A stretch of 59,853 nucleotides of DNA from Deltaproteobacteria bacterium (GCA_026388665.1 JAPLJJ010000088.1:1-59853), one strand, 5' to 3'; counted from the stretch's first letter, positions 30,094-40,246 are shown. Translations and numbers: made by a program. The notes: generated by a model not told the origin, from the sequence alone.

Positions 30094-31701
30094 TTACCTT
30101 GCATCACTCCAGGAACCGTATTGTTCTCGCAAAACCCTATGCAAGATCTTGCCGGTTCCGGTGCGTGGCATGTCATCGTCCGAAATAAATTCGATCGATT
30201 TTGGGACCTTATATCCCGCAATCTTGGTCTTGGTAAGTCGCTTGATCTCATCCTTCAAGCTGTCGGACGGCTCCACTCCTGACTTTAGAATGACAAATGC
30301 GTGAACTGACTCACCCCACTTTTCATGAGGCACCCCGATCACAGCCACGTCTTTGACCGCGGAATGTGACGCAAGGGCGTTCTCAACTTCAGAGGGAAAC
30401 ACGTTTTCTCCTCCGGTTATGATCATGTTAGCCTTGCGATCCACGAGCACATAAAAACCCTCAGGATCTCTAAAACACATATCACCCGCGGTGAACCATT
30501 CTCCGTTGAAAACCTCTTTGGTCTTTTCGGGAAGATTCCAGTATTCTTTGAACAGCATCGGTGTTCGAGCGTAGAGTTCACCGACCTGTCCATCCGGAAC
30601 TTCGTTTCCTTCTTCATCAAGGACTTTTATTCGATCAATACCAAAAATCTCTCGTCCGATTGTCCCCAATTTTCTAAGTTGGTCTTCGGGGCGGCACAAG
30701 GTTACAAGCCCTGCTTCTGTTGATCCATAGGCCTCCCATAACTCCGCATTTTTGAAGAAATCGAGAATTGCTACCTTGGTTTCCTTCCTTGCGGGTGCAG
30801 ACGAAATAAGAAGCTGTCTCATACTCGAGACATCGAATTTATTCTTAATCTCGTCCGGTAATGAGAGGACCATTATGTAATGAGTCGGAACCAGAGAAGT
30901 GAATGTGACCTGATATTCCTGAACCGTTGTCAGGAAATCCTGGGCGTTAAAACTGGACTCATTGTAGATGCAAACGGGCGCTGAAACTAAAGTGTACGGG
31001 AAAGAATAGTAAATCGAATTTACATGGCACATAGGCATAACCATGAGAGCTTTATCCGTCGCTCTTAGTCCCATGTTGGCAATGTCCAGGTAGTACATTC
31101 CGAGATAGCTTTCATGAGTTCGCACGACGCCTTTGGGTTTCCCGGTAGTGCCCGAAGTGTACATGAAGGTCCACGGATCGGCAGAGTCCACAAGCAGATC
31201 AGGTTCGGTAGCAGGGCTAGCCGTCAGCCATTCTTCATATCCGACATATCCATCCGGAATAGTATCTCCTGGTTCTCCCAGATAGATGAAATTCGCTTTA
31301 GAGACCGTCAATTTTTCCCTTATGGAATTAATTGTCTCAACGAATGGTTTTTCGACTATGAACGCTTTACATCCAGCATCATTAGTTATGTATTCAATTT
31401 CAGGGCCGGCAAGTCGGAACATGATCGGTACGCATATTTGCCCGCCTTTGGCGCATCCGGCGTAAATTTCCATCCATTCGACACGGTTGTATGCGATAAC
31501 AGCGAATCTATCGCCGTGTCCGCAACCCATAGCGGTCAGGGCGTTCGCTAACCGGCAACTTCTTTCATTCCATTGCTTAAATGTGAGATCTTTGTTCTTG
31601 TCCTGGCAACCCAGTTTGTCAGGATACTGCTCTGCTTGCCGGCTCAGGACAGTTCCCATGTGAATCCACTTGCTAACGGTCATCAAATCCTCCTGAATCA
31701 C
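30094..31701 (-). CDS. AMP-forming acyl/aryl-CoA ligase
   Basis: YTSGTTGKPKGVVRTH, EAYGSTEAG, GEWFTAGDM, PRTGTGKILHRVLR; overlaps the hcrA-like gene by 4 nt. Confidence 0.92.
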   Translation of the reverse strand: MIQEDLMTVSKWIHMGTVLSRQAEQYPDKLGCQDKNKDLTFKQWNERSCRLANALTAMGCGHGDRFAVIAYNRVEWMEIYAGCAKGGQICVPIMFRLAGPEIEYITNDAGCKAFIVEKPFVETINSIREKLTVSKANFIYLGEPGDTIPDGYVGYEEWLTASPATEPDLLVDSADPWTFMYTSGTTGKPKGVVRTHESYLGMYYLDIANMGLRATDKALMVMPMCHVNSIYYSFPYTLVSAPVCIYNESSFNAQDFLTTVQEYQVTFTSLVPTHYIMVLSLPDEIKNKFDVSSMRQLLISSAPARKETKVAILDFFKNAELWEAYGSTEAGLVTLCRPEDQLRKLGTIGREIFGIDRIKVLDEEGNEVPDGQVGELYARTPMLFKEYWNLPEKTKEVFNGEWFTAGDMCFRDPEGFYVLVDRKANMIITGGENVFPSEVENALASHSAVKDVAVIGVPHEKWGESVHAFVILKSGVEPSDSLKDEIKRLTKTKIAGYKVPKSIEFISDDDMPRTGTGKILHRVLREQYGSWSDAR

Positions 31702-34031
31702 TTATCGAATTCAATCACTCGCGCGGGTTCAAGGTCCCACGCTGTTTCAATACCTGATTTACGGTTTTCTATGGCGTCGAATATGCGCTCCGGAGTTAAC
31801 GGAAAACGGTTGAAATAAATCCCCAGAGCATTACCAATAGCGTTCGCGTAAGCTTGAGCCGCTGACATGGCGATGGACATACCCGCCTCTTTCGCTCCAT
31901 ACGGACCAACCGGATCAATTGACTCAACTATTATTGTTTCTATATTCGGCATGTCCTTGATAATGGGGATCTTATATTCGAGCATTGTCGGGTTCAACAC
32001 GTGCCCCTGGCTCCAGTGGTGCGCCTCAGTCAGCATACCGCCCTGGCCTCCCATGGCGACGCCGCCCTGGAACTGTCCCTCCACCACCATTGGGTTCAAT
32101 GCAAATCCACAATCCTGAGCACAGGTGACATTATGGGCTTTAACGGTCCCTGTTTCAGGATCAACCTCAACCTCTGCCACAGTCGCGCCGAATGAAAAGG
32201 CTTGAGAAAGTTGGCCACGGGGATTGGAAACCCATTCACGGCGTTGATCGACTTCAGGCGAGAACGACCCTGTCCCCATGATCGGACGTCCTATCAACAG
32301 CGACTTTCGAATGATTTTTTCCATGGGGATGCCTGCATGGGGCGCTCCCCGGACAAAGATCTTCTTGTCCTTTGCGACGAGGTCTTCCGGATCGGCTTCC
32401 AATAACTCGGACGCAATTTCAAAAATTTGCCTGCGAGCGTCCGCTGCGGCTCGTTTTACCGCGTTACCGCCGCCAAAAGTGGAGATCATTGAATAAGATC
32501 CCGCGTCAGTAGGGGTAATCTCCGTGTCCGCAGAAATAAGTCGAATTTCTTCTACGGGAATGCCCAGTTCTTCGGCGGCTATCTGAACCAGCATGTTGTC
32601 ATTTCCCTGACCGTTATCAACAACGCCGGAAATGACAGTTGCTCCACCATCTTCGTGAAATTTAATAAGTGCTTGGGAGCCGCCTCGAATTCCCAGAGGA
32701 AATCCTGTTTGGACCGAATTTATCCCGATACCGATACCATGGAATGGCTTCTTGTTATTGAACTTGTTGATAAAGTCACTTTTTGCGGCAGTCTTTTCGA
32801 TGCATTCCACGAGTCCGCAGCTCGAAACGTACGAACCGGTGGCGGTTGTCTCGCCAGGTCTCCTGGCGTTTTTGAGCCTTATCGTTATCGGATCAATTCC
32901 TAATTCTTGAGCGATCATGTCCAACTGAGTATCAATCCCGCAGGCGAAGGATCGGCCGTGAATCCTGATCATTCCTCTCACAGGCTTATTTGTGTAAATC
33001 CGGTATCCGTGGAATCGCACATTCTCGAGGCGATATGTCTGCTCATGGCATAAGAAAGGGACGGAAGTGGCTATTGGTCCTGTGCTTGAGTAGGCCCCAC
33101 CGTCCAGATAAGAGACAATGTCTCTGGCTAGTACTCGCCCCTCTTTGTCGACCCCTGTCTTTATTGTAGTGGTCATCGCATGTCCCATACGGGTAGCGAT
33201 GGAGTTTTCTTCCCGGGTGTATACGACCTTAACCGGCCGTTTGCTCTTGATACTCAGCAGGCACGTGATGAACTCTGCCGGAAAAACGTCCGAACGCCCG
33301 CCGAATGCCCCTCCGATCGTTATCTTTCTGGCTATGACCTTTGTAAGCGGAATCCTCAGAGCGTTTGACAGGGCTTTGGCTTTTGTGTGTGGAGACGCGT
33401 TGGGCATCCATATTTCAATGGAACCATCTGATCGGTAGTTGGCTACGACAGCGTACGGCTCCATCATGAAATAAGAATCTTCGTCAGCGGCAAATGTGTC
33501 CTCTCGGATGATAGAACACTTCTTGAACGCCTCTTCTACGTCGCCTACTTCGATCTTGACCGCCACATTTATGTTTCGTGGATGGCTGTCGTGTATTACA
33601 GGCGCGCCAGGAGCTATTGCGGAAAAACAATCGAAAACTCCCGGAAGTTCTTCATATTCGACGCTGATAAGATCCAGAGCTTCATCTGCGGTTTCTTCGT
33701 CTACCGCCGCGACTGCAGCGACTTCGTCTCCGACATAACGTACCTTATCGACGCAAAGGAGTTGCTGGTCTCTCGTATATTTGAACACCCCCCATTTTTC
33801 ACCAGCGGTGTCTTGACCTGTAATGACCGCGTGAACGCCCTTCAGGGCTTTGGCCTTGGATATGTCAATAGTCTTGATCAGAGCGTGAGTGTAGGGACTC
33901 CGTAGTATCTTTCCCACAAGCATACGAGGAAGATTCAGGTCGCCGGTGAACAATGCTTCACCTGATACTTTAGGCGCCGAATCTATTCTTGGTAGGCTTT
34001 TCCCGATAAGATGATAGTCAGGGTTCGCCAA
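31698..34031 (-). CDS. hcrA: molybdenum-containing hydroxybenzoyl-CoA reductase-like alpha subunit
   Basis: Xanthine oxidase family: LPRMLVGKILRSPYTHALIKTID, GGAFGGRSD, GPYGAKEAGMS. Confidence 0.85.
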   Translation of the reverse strand: MANPDYHLIGKSLPRIDSAPKVSGEALFTGDLNLPRMLVGKILRSPYTHALIKTIDISKAKALKGVHAVITGQDTAGEKWGVFKYTRDQQLLCVDKVRYVGDEVAAVAAVDEETADEALDLISVEYEELPGVFDCFSAIAPGAPVIHDSHPRNINVAVKIEVGDVEEAFKKCSIIREDTFAADEDSYFMMEPYAVVANYRSDGSIEIWMPNASPHTKAKALSNALRIPLTKVIARKITIGGAFGGRSDVFPAEFITCLLSIKSKRPVKVVYTREENSIATRMGHAMTTTIKTGVDKEGRVLARDIVSYLDGGAYSSTGPIATSVPFLCHEQTYRLENVRFHGYRIYTNKPVRGMIRIHGRSFACGIDTQLDMIAQELGIDPITIRLKNARRPGETTATGSYVSSCGLVECIEKTAAKSDFINKFNNKKPFHGIGIGINSVQTGFPLGIRGGSQALIKFHEDGGATVISGVVDNGQGNDNMLVQIAAEELGIPVEEIRLISADTEITPTDAGSYSMISTFGGGNAVKRAAADARRQIFEIASELLEADPEDLVAKDKKIFVRGAPHAGIPMEKIIRKSLLIGRPIMGTGSFSPEVDQRREWVSNPRGQLSQAFSFGATVAEVEVDPETGTVKAHNVTCAQDCGFALNPMVVEGQFQGGVAMGGQGGMLTEAHHWSQGHVLNPTMLEYKIPIIKDMPNIETIIVESIDPVGPYGAKEAGMSIAMSAAQAYANAIGNALGIYFNRFPLTPERIFDAIENRKSGIETAWDLEPARVIEFDK

Positions 34032-34093
34032 TTTCGCCCTCCAATTTCTTCACACCCAAAACTGAGGAAAGTAGCGTAATAACGCGACTCAGT

Positions 34094-34576
34094 TCATGCA
34101 CCTTTTTTTGGATCAATTTGGGTAGTGCTACGAACAGCTTCCAGAATCTTTTTGTATCCAGTGCAGCGGCACAGATTGCCCGACAAAGCCTCTTTGATTT
34201 CGTCATCCGTAGGTGAGGGCTTTTCGTCCAGCAAAGCTTTGGATACCATTATCATTCCTGGAGTGCAGAATCCGCATTGCACAGCTCCGTGATTTATGAA
34301 CGATTCCTGCAAATGATGCAATTTTCCGTCGGAGGCAAGGCCCTCTATCGTCGTTATAGATGTTCCATCGGCTTCCATTGACAGAGTGAGACACGCTCTC
34401 ACAGGATGTTGATCCATAAGGACCGCGCAGGCGCCACAGACCCCTTCGGCACAGCCTTCTTTAACGCCGGTCAATCCTAGTCGCTCACGTAATGTTTCCG
34501 TCAAGGTTTCGTTAGGTCTGACCATCAGGTCAAATTGTTCGTCATTGACCGTCATTGTGATTAAGAGTTTTTTCAT
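34094..34576 (-). CDS. hcrC: [2Fe-2S] subunit of XO-family hydroxylase/hydroxybenzoyl-CoA reductase
   Basis: GCAEGVCGACAVLMD, CGFCTPGMIM, LCRCTGYKKI. Confidence 0.92.
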   Translation of the reverse strand: MKKLLITMTVNDEQFDLMVRPNETLTETLRERLGLTGVKEGCAEGVCGACAVLMDQHPVRACLTLSMEADGTSITTIEGLASDGKLHHLQESFINHGAVQCGFCTPGMIMVSKALLDEKPSPTDDEIKEALSGNLCRCTGYKKILEAVRSTTQIDPKKGA

Positions 34577-34718
34577 GTCCGATCCAAGTAACCTGGGAAA
34601 TTTGTCACATCTGAAATATTTAAAAAGAAACTGATATTTATCGTATTAGATCCGGATAAAATTATAGAATGTTCACCGCGTCTTAAGATTACACACGGCA
34701 GCGGACTGATCACTTCAT

Positions 34719-35717
34719 TCACCGACGCGAAGCCGTCAACGCTGATTGTGTAACCCGACGAGCCATAACTCCCGCCATTTTCACTCTATATTGTTTTGAC
34801 GCTATGGAATTATCCACCACGATCCCTTCAACCGCTCTAACTGCTGCTTGCTCCGCTTCCGAAAAGAGTTCTTGAGATGGTTCCCGTCCTATGAACGTGG
34901 ATTCAAGATCTTTCAAAGTGATTGGAGCCGGGCCTGCCGCTGAGACCACTAAACGGAACCTGAATATCTTTTCCTGTTCAAATGTTGCGACACAGGCAGC
35001 GTTTATTACGGGAAAATCAATCGCAGACCGGTAACTCAGACGCTTGTAGGACGATGAAATAGGCGCCCACGGGATGGGGATACGAATTTCAGTCAAAATT
35101 TCATCCGGCCCCAAATTGAAGGGTGTTTCGCCTTTGCCGGTAAAAAACTCTTGAGCTGAACAGCTTCTTGATCCAGCCCTGCCTACAATCGTAAGTTGAC
35201 CCGAAAGAGCCACTATGACAGGCGCCGTGTCTGCGGAACAGATGGCCTGGCATGATTCCGCCTTTTCCAGAGCAAGGCAAGTCTTGCCCCCAGTTCGCAA
35301 GCAGGAGCCTTTCCCTTTTCTCCAGAAAAAAGACTGGTTGTAGAAAAGGCACCTTGGATTAAGGCACAGGTTTCCTCCGATTGAACCTCTGTGTCGTTGA
35401 ATCGAAGGGGCGCCAATGTGTTTTATCGCATCTACTAGAATAGGGAAGTGTCTTTGAACATTCTCGTTGCACGCCACTTGACTCAGTGATGCGCCTGCGC
35501 CAATCACCAGGGAATCTCCCGCTAAGTCAATTTTTCTTAATTCTCTCAGATTCTTGAGGCTGATTACAACGGAGGGGGCAATTACTCGATTCTTGAGATT
35601 CACAATGAGGTCTGTCCCGCCAGCGAGGATCACAGCGGAACCGCCGAATTCGTTCTTTATTTGAATAGCATTTTCAATTGATGTGGGCGAATAGTAATCG
35701 AAGGCAGGTAGACGCAT
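34719..35717 (-). CDS. hcrB: FAD-binding subunit with extra four-Cys insertion, HcrB-like
   Basis: VILAGGTDLIVNLKN, GSIGGNLCLNPRC then C-x15-C-x7-C-x8-C insertion. Confidence 0.88.
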   Translation of the reverse strand: MRLPAFDYYSPTSIENAIQIKNEFGGSAVILAGGTDLIVNLKNRVIAPSVVISLKNLRELRKIDLAGDSLVIGAGASLSQVACNENVQRHFPILVDAIKHIGAPSIQRHRGSIGGNLCLNPRCLFYNQSFFWRKGKGSCLRTGGKTCLALEKAESCQAICSADTAPVIVALSGQLTIVGRAGSRSCSAQEFFTGKGETPFNLGPDEILTEIRIPIPWAPISSSYKRLSYRSAIDFPVINAACVATFEQEKIFRFRLVVSAAGPAPITLKDLESTFIGREPSQELFSEAEQAAVRAVEGIVVDNSIASKQYRVKMAGVMARRVTQSALTASRR

Positions 35718-35936
35718 ACGCTCTCCTCAGTGAAACGATTTTGCCCAAACAGAAATAAGGTTTGGGGGCCAAAGCGCCGGAGAGAAGTCAGGAAGAACAA
35801 TCCATTGAACTTGACACAACTGATTTCTTCAGATTAACTGTGATTAGTTCATTAATACAATATGCCGTCATCATAGGCGGTCCAAAAATCCGTGTCAACA
35901 CCAATGTCCCCTTCCAACAAAAAGGAGACCACCCAA

Positions 35937-37130
35937 ATGGAAATCTTTCAACGGATCACTGTGTTATCTTTGGAACAAGCCACTGTCTTGCCATATCTGA
36001 CCTACCGGCTGGCCATGGATGGTTGCCGGGTTATCCGACTGGAACACCCGGTCTTCGGTGATCCTAATCGCCTGGTGGGTGAGCCTTTTCTGCCGGGTGA
36101 GGATCGCATGAACAGTTATTTCATGGCGATAAACTCAGGCAAGCAGGCGCTCACGCTCAATCTGGCCGACCCTCAGGGCCAGGGAATACTTCGTAAGCTA
36201 ATACAGGAATTGGACGTGGACATCTTTGCAACTAATCAGCTTCCGAAAAATTACACAAAACTTGGAATAGATTACGAATCTCTTAAAAAGATCAAGCCGG
36301 ATATTATCTGGCTTGGGGTGACTGGCTTTGGGCCTCAAAGCAATGATGCCGCTTACGATCCAATACTTCAGGCGCGAGGGGGCCTGATGGATCTGACGGG
36401 TGAACCATCCGGGAGTCCTCAGGTAACCGGTGTGCCTCTGCCTGATATGGGGACCAGCGAACACGCTTATGGCCAACTAATGAAGGCCCTATATTCCAGA
36501 TCCGTTACGGGTGAGGGTTCCAGAATTGATGTGTCAATGCTCGAGAGCACTACATCTTGGCTCACTGTGCCGATTACAATGACCTGTTGCTTCGAAAAAA
36601 AGATTACTCGACGCGGCAATACTCACGAATTTTTCGCGCCTGTGTCGGTTTACCCGACGCGTGACGGATACGTTTATATCGCGGTCGGAAATGACAAACA
36701 GTTCCAGGCGCTTTCCAACCTGAGCAAGTTTTCTTCTCTCCGGAAGGACGAGTATAAGAAGAATTCCGGGCGTATTAAGGATGTAAGTAATTTGAACCGC
36801 TTGATCTCGGAAGTCACCAGCGCACTGTCTTCGGATGAACTTGTTGAAGATATGAGAAGCGTCGGGATTGCTGCTTCAAAGATAAGCTCTATTCCCGAAG
36901 TAGTAACAGATCCCTTAATTAAAGATAAGCTCCTGAAAGCTAAGGACCCCAGGACCGGCTTTGAACTCACTCTTGCGCCTGCGCCGGTTACGACTGCTTT
37001 TCTTGAAAAATCAGGAGGGAGATTGAAATTCCCGCCCAGGTTCGGGGAGCATAACGCGGAAATTTATCAAGGGGAACTGGGAATGACCGACGAACATATG
37101 AGCAGGATAAAAGCAGATGGAATCATTTGA
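35937..37130 (+). CDS. CaiB/BaiF family CoA-transferase
   Basis: GLMDLTGEPSGSPQVTGVPLPDMGTSEHAYGQLMKALYSRSVTGEGSRIDVSMLES; AAGGAG RBS. Confidence 0.92.
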   Translation: MEIFQRITVLSLEQATVLPYLTYRLAMDGCRVIRLEHPVFGDPNRLVGEPFLPGEDRMNSYFMAINSGKQALTLNLADPQGQGILRKLIQELDVDIFATNQLPKNYTKLGIDYESLKKIKPDIIWLGVTGFGPQSNDAAYDPILQARGGLMDLTGEPSGSPQVTGVPLPDMGTSEHAYGQLMKALYSRSVTGEGSRIDVSMLESTTSWLTVPITMTCCFEKKITRRGNTHEFFAPVSVYPTRDGYVYIAVGNDKQFQALSNLSKFSSLRKDEYKKNSGRIKDVSNLNRLISEVTSALSSDELVEDMRSVGIAASKISSIPEVVTDPLIKDKLLKAKDPRTGFELTLAPAPVTTAFLEKSGGRLKFPPRFGEHNAEIYQGELGMTDEHMSRIKADGII

Positions 37131-37220
37131 GGACTTAAGGAGTAGAAGGCGATCCACGGATACAGAGGGAAGGAATGCCCGGCTTCAGGATCGGGCTCTT
37201 CTCATGGTAGGTAAAATCAT

Positions 37221-38849
37221 ATGGGTGTAGCCAAATATATCAAAAACAAGAAGGATGCGATCCAAGAGGTTATCCTTCAGTCCGGAATCAAGGTTAAGAA
37301 ACAATATGGACCGGAGGATCTGACGGAAATCGGATATGATTATGAGAAAGATCTTGGGGATGCAGGCGACTATCCTTTCACGCGGGGGATTCATCCGGAG
37401 GGTTATCGATCAAGGGCCTGGACGACTCGGCAGTATTCAGGTTTTGGCACGCCCGCCGAGACCAATGAACGTTTCAAGCTCTTAATATCTCACGGCCAGA
37501 CAGGTCTTAATGTGGCCTTCGATTTGCCGACGCAGATGGGGTACGATTCGGACAATCCGTTGGTAGCGGGGGAGGTCGGTCGAGTTGGTATGGCTGTTGA
37601 TACCCTTCGAGACTTTGAAGTCGCGTTTGAAGGTATTGACCTGGAAAATATCGGAACAGGGTTAACGATTAACGCGGTCGCGTCAGTGATGTTGGCGATG
37701 TATCAGGCCATGTCCGAGAAAAGGGGTTTCAGTCCTAAGAGGATAAGCGCCACGCCACAAAACGATATCCTTAAGGAGATGATAGGCAGAGGCGCATGGA
37801 TATACCCGGTAGAAGACGCTGTAAGGCTCATCGGCGACACTATAGAATATTCAATATCAAATCTGCCGAGATGCAGTCCTGTCTCTGTCTGCGGATATCA
37901 CATAAGGGAATCCGGCGCAAATCCTGCTCAGGAGATAGCATTTGCGCTGGAGATAGCTGTCACCTACATAAATGAGGCTGTTTCCAGGGGTTTAGATGTA
38001 GACGATGTTGCTGGTCGTATCACTTTTAACCTTAATATTTTTGGTAACTTGTGGGAACAGGTAGCGAAATTTCGAGCTGCACGAAAATTATGGGCCCTGA
38101 TTCTGAAAGGAGAATTGGGCGCCAAAGACCCGAAATCCATGCGCCTGAGAGGCTTATTTGGGGGCGGCGGATTCGGGCTCACTAAGACTCAACCTGAAAA
38201 CAACATCATTAGAAGCGCCTATTATGCACTTGCAGCAGCGCTCGCCGGCGCTCAAACCACGGCCCTCTGTTCCTTTGACGAGGCTTTTACAATTCCCACA
38301 CCGAGAGCCGCCCTTTTGTCTCTTAGGACATGTGAACTCCTGATGGATGAAATCGGGCTTAGAGACACCGTGGATCCTTTAGCCGGCTCGTACTTCATCG
38401 AAACTCTCACCAAGCAAATGGAAGATAAAATTCAAGAGGAGCGGACTACCATAAAAAGAATTGGTGGAATGATTGAGGCTGTCTCAACCGGGTACGTTCA
38501 GAGACTTGTCTCCAGACAGGCTTACGAATGGGAGAGGGGACTAAAGAACGGTGAATATGTCAAAATTGGCGTTAATAAATTTGTTGATGGCATTGAACCT
38601 GATGTAGAGTTGCATGAATATGATGGTCTCACGCAGGAACGCCAAGAACAGGGTCTTAAACAAATCAAGGCTGAGAGAAGCTCCTCCGAAGTGAAACGGA
38701 CTCTGAACAAACTGGAGAATGCAGCCAGATCAAAAGGAAACGTGATGCCCGCGCTCGTCGAATGTTGCAAAGCCTACGCGACTGTAGGAGAAATGGCGGA
38801 TGTCTTTAGAGATGTGTTTGGCGAGTTCCGGGAACCGGGTATATTTTAA
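37221..38849 (+). CDS. acyl-CoA mutase large subunit, methylmalonyl-CoA mutase family (divergent active site)
   Basis: YPFTRGIHPEGYRSRAWTTRQYSGFG, CGYHIRESGANPAQE, but RLRGLFGGGGFGLTKTQPENN in place of [12 protein letters not shown]. Confidence 0.9.
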   Translation: MGVAKYIKNKKDAIQEVILQSGIKVKKQYGPEDLTEIGYDYEKDLGDAGDYPFTRGIHPEGYRSRAWTTRQYSGFGTPAETNERFKLLISHGQTGLNVAFDLPTQMGYDSDNPLVAGEVGRVGMAVDTLRDFEVAFEGIDLENIGTGLTINAVASVMLAMYQAMSEKRGFSPKRISATPQNDILKEMIGRGAWIYPVEDAVRLIGDTIEYSISNLPRCSPVSVCGYHIRESGANPAQEIAFALEIAVTYINEAVSRGLDVDDVAGRITFNLNIFGNLWEQVAKFRAARKLWALILKGELGAKDPKSMRLRGLFGGGGFGLTKTQPENNIIRSAYYALAAALAGAQTTALCSFDEAFTIPTPRAALLSLRTCELLMDEIGLRDTVDPLAGSYFIETLTKQMEDKIQEERTTIKRIGGMIEAVSTGYVQRLVSRQAYEWERGLKNGEYVKIGVNKFVDGIEPDVELHEYDGLTQERQEQGLKQIKAERSSSEVKRTLNKLENAARSKGNVMPALVECCKAYATVGEMADVFRDVFGEFREPGIF

Positions 38850-38916
38850 GGTTTGGAAATCCTAACGTAAATTACCAAACGTCTAGTTGCAAAAAATTTT
38901 AGGGTTGGAGGCATGT

Positions 38917-40191
38917 ATGGTGTTTGAAGACAGAAACAAAGGTATTTTAAGCAACCAGGAACTTATGTCCGCTGAAGATCGAAAGAAATATCAAGAAGAT
39001 TTCCTGAAAGAAATCATCAAACATGCGTACGTAGCGGGAACACCGTTGAAGAAGACCATAGATAGTTTGGGGCTCAGTCCTGCTGATATTGGTTCGATAG
39101 AGGATCTTCAGAAACTTCCCATAACCAAAAAAAAGGACCTGTCAGAGGCCCAAAAATCGAGACCTCCATTTGGAGGATTTCTAACGGTTCCTACAAGAGA
39201 TTTGGCCAGAATTCATCAATCACCGGGGCCCATATATGATCCGGTAGGCAACGTGCCTGACTATTGGCGATGGAAAACGGCTCTCTATTCGGTAGGGTTT
39301 CGCGCAGGAGATATAGTGGTAAATACGTTTGCGTATCATCTTACTCCCGCGGGACACATGTTCGAGGAGGGTATCGTAGAGTTAGGCGGCGTGATTGTGC
39401 CAACTGGTGTAGGAAATACCGAAACCCAGGTTGACATTATAAAGGTCCTCGAAGTGACAGGCTTTATTGGCACCCCGAGCTTTCTTATGGCTATCCTGAA
39501 AAAGGCCGAAGATGTGGATTTGAAACCCCGAAAGGACCTCAAGCTGGAGGTCGCCTTCCTGGCAGCCGAGATGCTTCCCGAATCGATGCGAAGGCGTTTT
39601 CTAGAAGAGTATGGGATTATAGGACGTCAGGCTTACGGAACAGCGGATGTTGGTTGCGTTTCTTACGAGTGTCCGGAAATGAACGGCATGCATATTCATC
39701 ATGATGTGATAGTGGAAATTGTCGACCCTGATACAGGCCTCGCGTTACCCGAAGGAGAACCAGGAGAGGTAGTCGTGACCTGCAACAACAAAATCTATCC
39801 GCTAGTTAGATTTGGAACCGGTGACCTCTCCAGTATTACCACGGCAACATGCTCATGTGGCCGCAAGTCACCTCGACTAACTCGAATCATGGGCAGAGTC
39901 GACCAGGTGACTAAAGTCAAGGGGATGTTTGTCCACCCATCTCAGGTTCAGAAAGTCGTTGAAGCCCATCCTGAGATAGCCAAAGCGCGTTTAGTGGTCG
40001 AAAGGCCTGGTGATCAAGACCTTATGAAGCTGGAAATAGAACTCAAAGGCGCAGTGGCCGAAGGCTTTGTATCCAAAGTAGAAGCGACAATTAGAGACTC
40101 AATAAAACTCAAAGGTTCAGTCTCCATTCTTGAGCCTGGAGCATTAGGAGGAGAACACAAAATTATTGATGATCGGCGTAAGTGGGACTGA
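38917..40191 (+). CDS. phenylacetate-CoA ligase-like AMP-dependent ligase
   Basis: PaaK-type core: AYGTADVGCVSYECPEMNGMHIHHDVIVEIVDPDTG, RFGTGDLS, GRVDQVTKVKGMFVHPSQV. Confidence 0.88.
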   Translation: MVFEDRNKGILSNQELMSAEDRKKYQEDFLKEIIKHAYVAGTPLKKTIDSLGLSPADIGSIEDLQKLPITKKKDLSEAQKSRPPFGGFLTVPTRDLARIHQSPGPIYDPVGNVPDYWRWKTALYSVGFRAGDIVVNTFAYHLTPAGHMFEEGIVELGGVIVPTGVGNTETQVDIIKVLEVTGFIGTPSFLMAILKKAEDVDLKPRKDLKLEVAFLAAEMLPESMRRRFLEEYGIIGRQAYGTADVGCVSYECPEMNGMHIHHDVIVEIVDPDTGLALPEGEPGEVVVTCNNKIYPLVRFGTGDLSSITTATCSCGRKSPRLTRIMGRVDQVTKVKGMFVHPSQVQKVVEAHPEIAKARLVVERPGDQDLMKLEIELKGAVAEGFVSKVEATIRDSIKLKGSVSILEPGALGGEHKIIDDRRKWD

Positions 40192-40210
40192 GAAATCGTA
40201 TACCTGGAAC

Positions 40211-40246
40211 AAGAAGAGGGATCGTTTCCGATCCCTCTTTGTTTAT
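40211..40246 (+). terminator. intrinsic terminator after ligase
   Basis: AGAGGGATCG-TTTC-CGATCCCTCT then TTGTTT. Confidence 0.8.

Noticed and set aside
34700-34745. Possible fourth copy of the dispersed element (GACGGCTTCGCGTCG on minus strand)
   Set aside because: Only about 13 nt resemble the core, it lies inside the end of the hcrB-like CDS, and the downstream TTGAAAnGCGAAT motif is absent.
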